Below, piece by piece: positions 21,701 through 23,742 of a stretch of 23,742 nt of DNA. The DNA comes from a virus. The notes beneath the pieces were generated by a model that was given only the letters and a program-made list of their open reading frames with translations, did not search any database and had not been told where the DNA came from. Location: the IMG/VR virus record IMGVR_UViG_3300046536_000225, positions 1 through 23,742 of that record, one strand, 5' to 3'. Position 1 is the first letter of the stretch. Every line of letters starts with the position of its first letter. A program made the position numbers and the translations under genes.

Positions 21701-23742
21701 GAATGGGACCGTTTCCAGAAGGCAGTCAATACCTTTGTGCAGAATCAAATGGGCGGCTTTACTGGCGCGGGCCAGGAGCTTGTCGTCCCCTCTGGCACCC
21801 AGGCGCGCGCGGGCGTGTTTCCGCCAGAGAAGACTGGTGCGAAGCCCGTCGCGCTACCCCAGGAGGAGGCGGACCTAATCAACCACCTTTTCAGCAGCAA
21901 GGGGCAACTCTCCGCTGTTCCTCGGACGGATATTGCCAGGGGAACGAAGCTGCCTCGTAATTTGCAGGCGCAGGAAATTTCTGAGGCGACCGCGCCGGGG
22001 AGAGTCACTCCGACTGGTCGTCAGTTCGCCGGGCCGGGAGCGGAGAAAATAGGCGTTGCCGGTTTGCCTATCGCAGAAGTGAATCCGCTTCGAGACGCGA
22101 TGAAAAAAGCATCGCCGGGTTTGCCGGAGCCGAAAAATGTTTTGCAGCAGTTGAACGTTGCCAACATTAAGAAGGTGACCCCCGCGCCGGAGCTTCCGCA
22201 GTTCCGGGGCAACACGCTTTCTATTACTGCCGGTTTCAAACCGATGGAGCGCACCCCGATTGAAATCGAGGGGCCGGACGGAAAAAAATACCGGGCCACA
22301 CACGACGGCTATCAAGATTTCTCTTCGATAGGCATGGGCATCGCTCCGCAAATTACCCCTATTGACGACATGAGCGCTGCTGGTGGGCCGGTTGCGCGGT
22401 CAACCACATATGGGCCTTCACTGGAGAAGAAAGGTTTCAAGCTTCCGGAATTGCGCCCGCCGACTCCTGCGGAAGGTGCTTTTCAAGCTAAGAAAAAAGA
22501 AAAAGAGTCGCGGGTGTCTCCGTCTTTCTGGTTGTCCAAGGAAGGCAAGTTAATCAATACGGAAGTATCAACAGGACATTGGGCTGCCGCAGCAGATAAT
22601 GGTCTACTCGGCGAAGGATGGACGCCCAGCAAAAAAGCAGTAGCTTATCAGGAAGAGTTGCCTGAAGTCTACGCTCGCGCCGCGAGTCGTGGGCATCTAA
22701 GAGGGGTCCAAGGCCAAGATACCCTTTACATGGAAGGGGCCGCGAAAAAATTTGCCGACCTTCCGAAAGTTCAACGGCAGGCGTTAGAGGATTTAGCTTT
22801 TAAAACCGGAAAGCGCGTTAATTATAATCTTTACGAGACCCCGGACATAGGGCCACAGACTCCAGAAGCGCAATTCCAGGCAAAGCCGAAAGAGGACAAA
22901 GAGAAGCTGACGTTGACGCACTGGTCCGACAAGGGAAACTTGAAAGAACTGGACCCGGCGCTGCACGGCACCGGAATTTCAGGAGAAGAGGCCGCGAGAA
23001 AGCGGGATTTCCCCGACATATATCCGGACCGAACTTATTTCGGAATCAAGGGTTATTCGAAAGAGGACCGGCTCGGGGACGTGCGATACCGGGCCGAAAT
23101 GAAGCGCGGCAATCTCTATGATATTGAAGCAGACCCGAAGGGCCTATATCCTTCCTCGGACGAGTTGGTAAAAATGGGTTACGCGCCTTTTGACCAGGGT
23201 GCCGCTACGACGGTTTACGAAAAGCGAATCCAAGACGCGGGTTATGAAGGATACTTGGCGCGGACTGACAACGCTGTTGCAAAGTTCACCAAGACGAAGG
23301 TCACTAAGGCCCCGCCGGGCGAGGCAGCTTTTCAGCCGAAGCAACTGGTCACCCCGGAGCGAGAAAAACAATTCAAAGACTCCGCCGTCCGTTTCGAGGA
23401 CGGCACCTTGAAGCCGGTGTTTCACTCGACCGTTGAAGATTTCCCAATGAGCGAAATGCGCACGGAAGGATTCAAGGCGCACTTTGGAACGCCGGACCAA
23501 GCAGCCAATCGAGTGCTTGGGCCGGAGCGCGCCAGAGCCAGAGGGGCGCTGGACACCGGAGGCGCAATGTCGAACACGCATGCCGTTTTCCTGGACTTGA
23601 AAAATCCTTTACGGCTGGAAGATGTAGGCTCGTGGGACCAAGCTGTTGACGTTGCAAATGAATTATCTCGGCGCGGCGTTGAGCTTCCTCGCCGACTCAA
23701 GCAAAGCGTTGACCAGAGCGTGACTGACGTTCAATCGAATTT
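18782..23742 (+). CDS. giant polyvalent protein with metalloprotease-like and ADP-ribosyltransferase-like domains (3' end outside window)
   Basis: One frame stays open from the ATG at 18782 to the window edge, 1653 residues without a stop, so the gene is partial. Residues about 45-105 are a Pro-rich linker with a duplicated TPPPPAGxxTPEQ unit. Residues about 110-620 are Ala/Gly-rich and helical, with a membrane-active-looking stretch near 395-425. HEAMH at residues 647-651 (inside LDAAPHEAMHAMDD) is an HExxH zinc metallopeptidase-like motif. Residues about 1240-1345 (FWLSKEGKLINTEV, then HWAAAADNGLL) resemble accessory domains of large polyvalent proteins. From residue 1376, LTLTHWSDKGNLKELDP then GTG and DRTYFG resembles an ADP-ribosyltransferase-like polyvalent domain. 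A second such domain begins near residue 1540 (TLKPVFHSTVEDFPMSEM, then FKAHFGTPDQA). Polyvalent proteins are large multi-domain phage effectors delivered with the genome into the host; that role is inferred. Its position at the end of the ejection block supports it. Confidence 0.75.
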   Translation, partial: MPDVLPVPFASGTANAPVAVQATTPSPTTALSPGLPQVGEFEQMTAPPPAATPPPPAGTLTPEQTQAAISTPPPPAGVITPEQASEATSQTAPPPPAAGNSLKDMTVDELVASAKANPQFDPVALYQQSDPETKSSQEVWDKTKLALNKLQQQGMFTGLSVEGVKKAAVETGKGMFGWAANTVKALKDSPVAVKALFHQELTPEERDTFYNRLREQTEGAAGTATGLLGLGEMAVKAGKKAAQWIGAAPSPKDYTSADMDHALVNEIANRGTMARAASGDIPGLKDTVAALAEAGKPIRPEKVSEAAAGSPFVWKGMGLAFETAGAAARAGAKVLGKVAGESVIPAAAQDIAALPAAKPLDVGAAARVAFGRTMQGTGVAAEKTGAGIEKVTSSPTFKTVAPLIGAATGAHHGGVAGAILGGLGEKALEQIPRLGEKYGGRIAEFGKQIAGPAEEVTGRGVQAARDILESTPAAVASLGTGAAFDAGLLAVTTDKPSDRDGFIPFGTAFGAAGAAKGMGSRIVSGQIIAPRAYGESTFVPNTRNFANTLGAIHNSAYNSANKGTQTRINAVRGFGKGIGSDTEAFYVPRPAEGQPDQLPAALEKAGLSPDDAQFYSQQQGFNALNLKDNNGVTRKVVLFRNLDAAPHEAMHAMDDVLGANAVQALNDAAKKSYTPEEWNGYLESYAKRLSGNGTLTTDPGSYVITQSGKGDAAAREKLIAGIEDPAAQAKAITDAQSAADAQGKSLWETVLTPEEKQGVVDNYIGDEIRAENGDAWMKAGQSPNTLGGKMWRGVANMISFFGGEPLAGRTTDYGQLPLKYKVVQGQAKAAKGLRENAPVTASDITPAGTPPVAPLPSHAIPATEAQRQQAAQEAQQMANTATTPPVKDALATTSDAIANNGGVKIDTTSQTGKEFFPYRVVPTKDGGHTILGWDPGIFEQNAHDFFRYVSDHPEIQGLVPFKTDAGLRSLTPPEWDRFQKAVNTFVQNQMGGFTGAGQELVVPSGTQARAGVFPPEKTGAKPVALPQEEADLINHLFSSKGQLSAVPRTDIARGTKLPRNLQAQEISEATAPGRVTPTGRQFAGPGAEKIGVAGLPIAEVNPLRDAMKKASPGLPEPKNVLQQLNVANIKKVTPAPELPQFRGNTLSITAGFKPMERTPIEIEGPDGKKYRATHDGYQDFSSIGMGIAPQITPIDDMSAAGGPVARSTTYGPSLEKKGFKLPELRPPTPAEGAFQAKKKEKESRVSPSFWLSKEGKLINTEVSTGHWAAAADNGLLGEGWTPSKKAVAYQEELPEVYARAASRGHLRGVQGQDTLYMEGAAKKFADLPKVQRQALEDLAFKTGKRVNYNLYETPDIGPQTPEAQFQAKPKEDKEKLTLTHWSDKGNLKELDPALHGTGISGEEAARKRDFPDIYPDRTYFGIKGYSKEDRLGDVRYRAEMKRGNLYDIEADPKGLYPSSDELVKMGYAPFDQGAATTVYEKRIQDAGYEGYLARTDNAVAKFTKTKVTKAPPGEAAFQPKQLVTPEREKQFKDSAVRFEDGTLKPVFHSTVEDFPMSEMRTEGFKAHFGTPDQAANRVLGPERARARGALDTGGAMSNTHAVFLDLKNPLRLEDVGSWDQAVDVANELSRRGVELPRRLKQSVDQSVTDVQSN
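18935..19030 (+). repeat. duplicated Pro-rich coding unit
   Basis: Two diverged 39-nt units (18935-18973 and 18992-19030) each encode TPPPPAGxxTPEQ, followed by a third partial APPPPAAG at about 19058-19081. They form a stiff linker near the N-terminus of the giant polyvalent protein. Confidence 0.75.

Overview
This window is part of a tailed, probably podovirus-like, double-stranded DNA bacteriophage genome, or an uncultivated relative. Every gene is on the + strand, the genes are tightly packed, and the contents are virion genes: a probable major capsid protein, adhesion/fibre-like proteins, a possible tail nozzle, low-complexity helical proteins of the ejection type, and a giant polyvalent protein. 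There are also phage accessory genes (two glycosyltransferase-like proteins, two HNH-type homing endonucleases) and one tRNA. I see no terminase, portal, integrase, polymerase or CRISPR array. The host cannot be named. A lipoprotein signal peptide and an initiator-type tRNA body point to a bacterium. Strong Shine-Dalgarno (SD) sequences are scarce, and many genes start 0-4 nt after a TAA stop.

Layout. 45-1534: two overlapping glycosyltransferase-like genes. 1573-2040: an endonuclease VII-like HNH gene, then a short non-coding stretch. 2322-3530: the probable major capsid gene, whose in-frame coding signal continues upstream of its first ATG without a normal start, followed by a textbook terminator (3558-3587). 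3617-8907: virion-associated and adhesion-like proteins, including an Ig-like protein and a collagen-like fibre, plus a nested membrane-protein/lipoprotein pair and small hypotheticals. 8922-15173: connector/tail-type genes, the first apparently starting at ATT behind a strong SD, with a second HNH endonuclease at 9975-10595. 15219-15295: the tRNA. 15338-23742: the ejection-protein block, ending in a giant polyvalent protein cut by the window edge.

The standout is at 15219-15340. The tRNA has the body of a bacterial initiator tRNA (C1 x A72 mismatch, A11-U24 pair, initiator-like D-loop, variable loop and T-loop), but its anticodon is GUU instead of CAU. The next gene has clear coding sequence with no ATG, GTG or TTG at the expected place. 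Instead, exactly 8 nt after a perfect AAGGAG SD lies an in-frame AAC, the codon GUU reads. The simplest reading is a natural, phage-encoded orthogonal initiation pair: a re-coded initiator tRNA dedicated to starting translation at AAC (perhaps also AAT) for the adjacent virion gene. The structural observations come straight from the sequence; the initiation function is inference.
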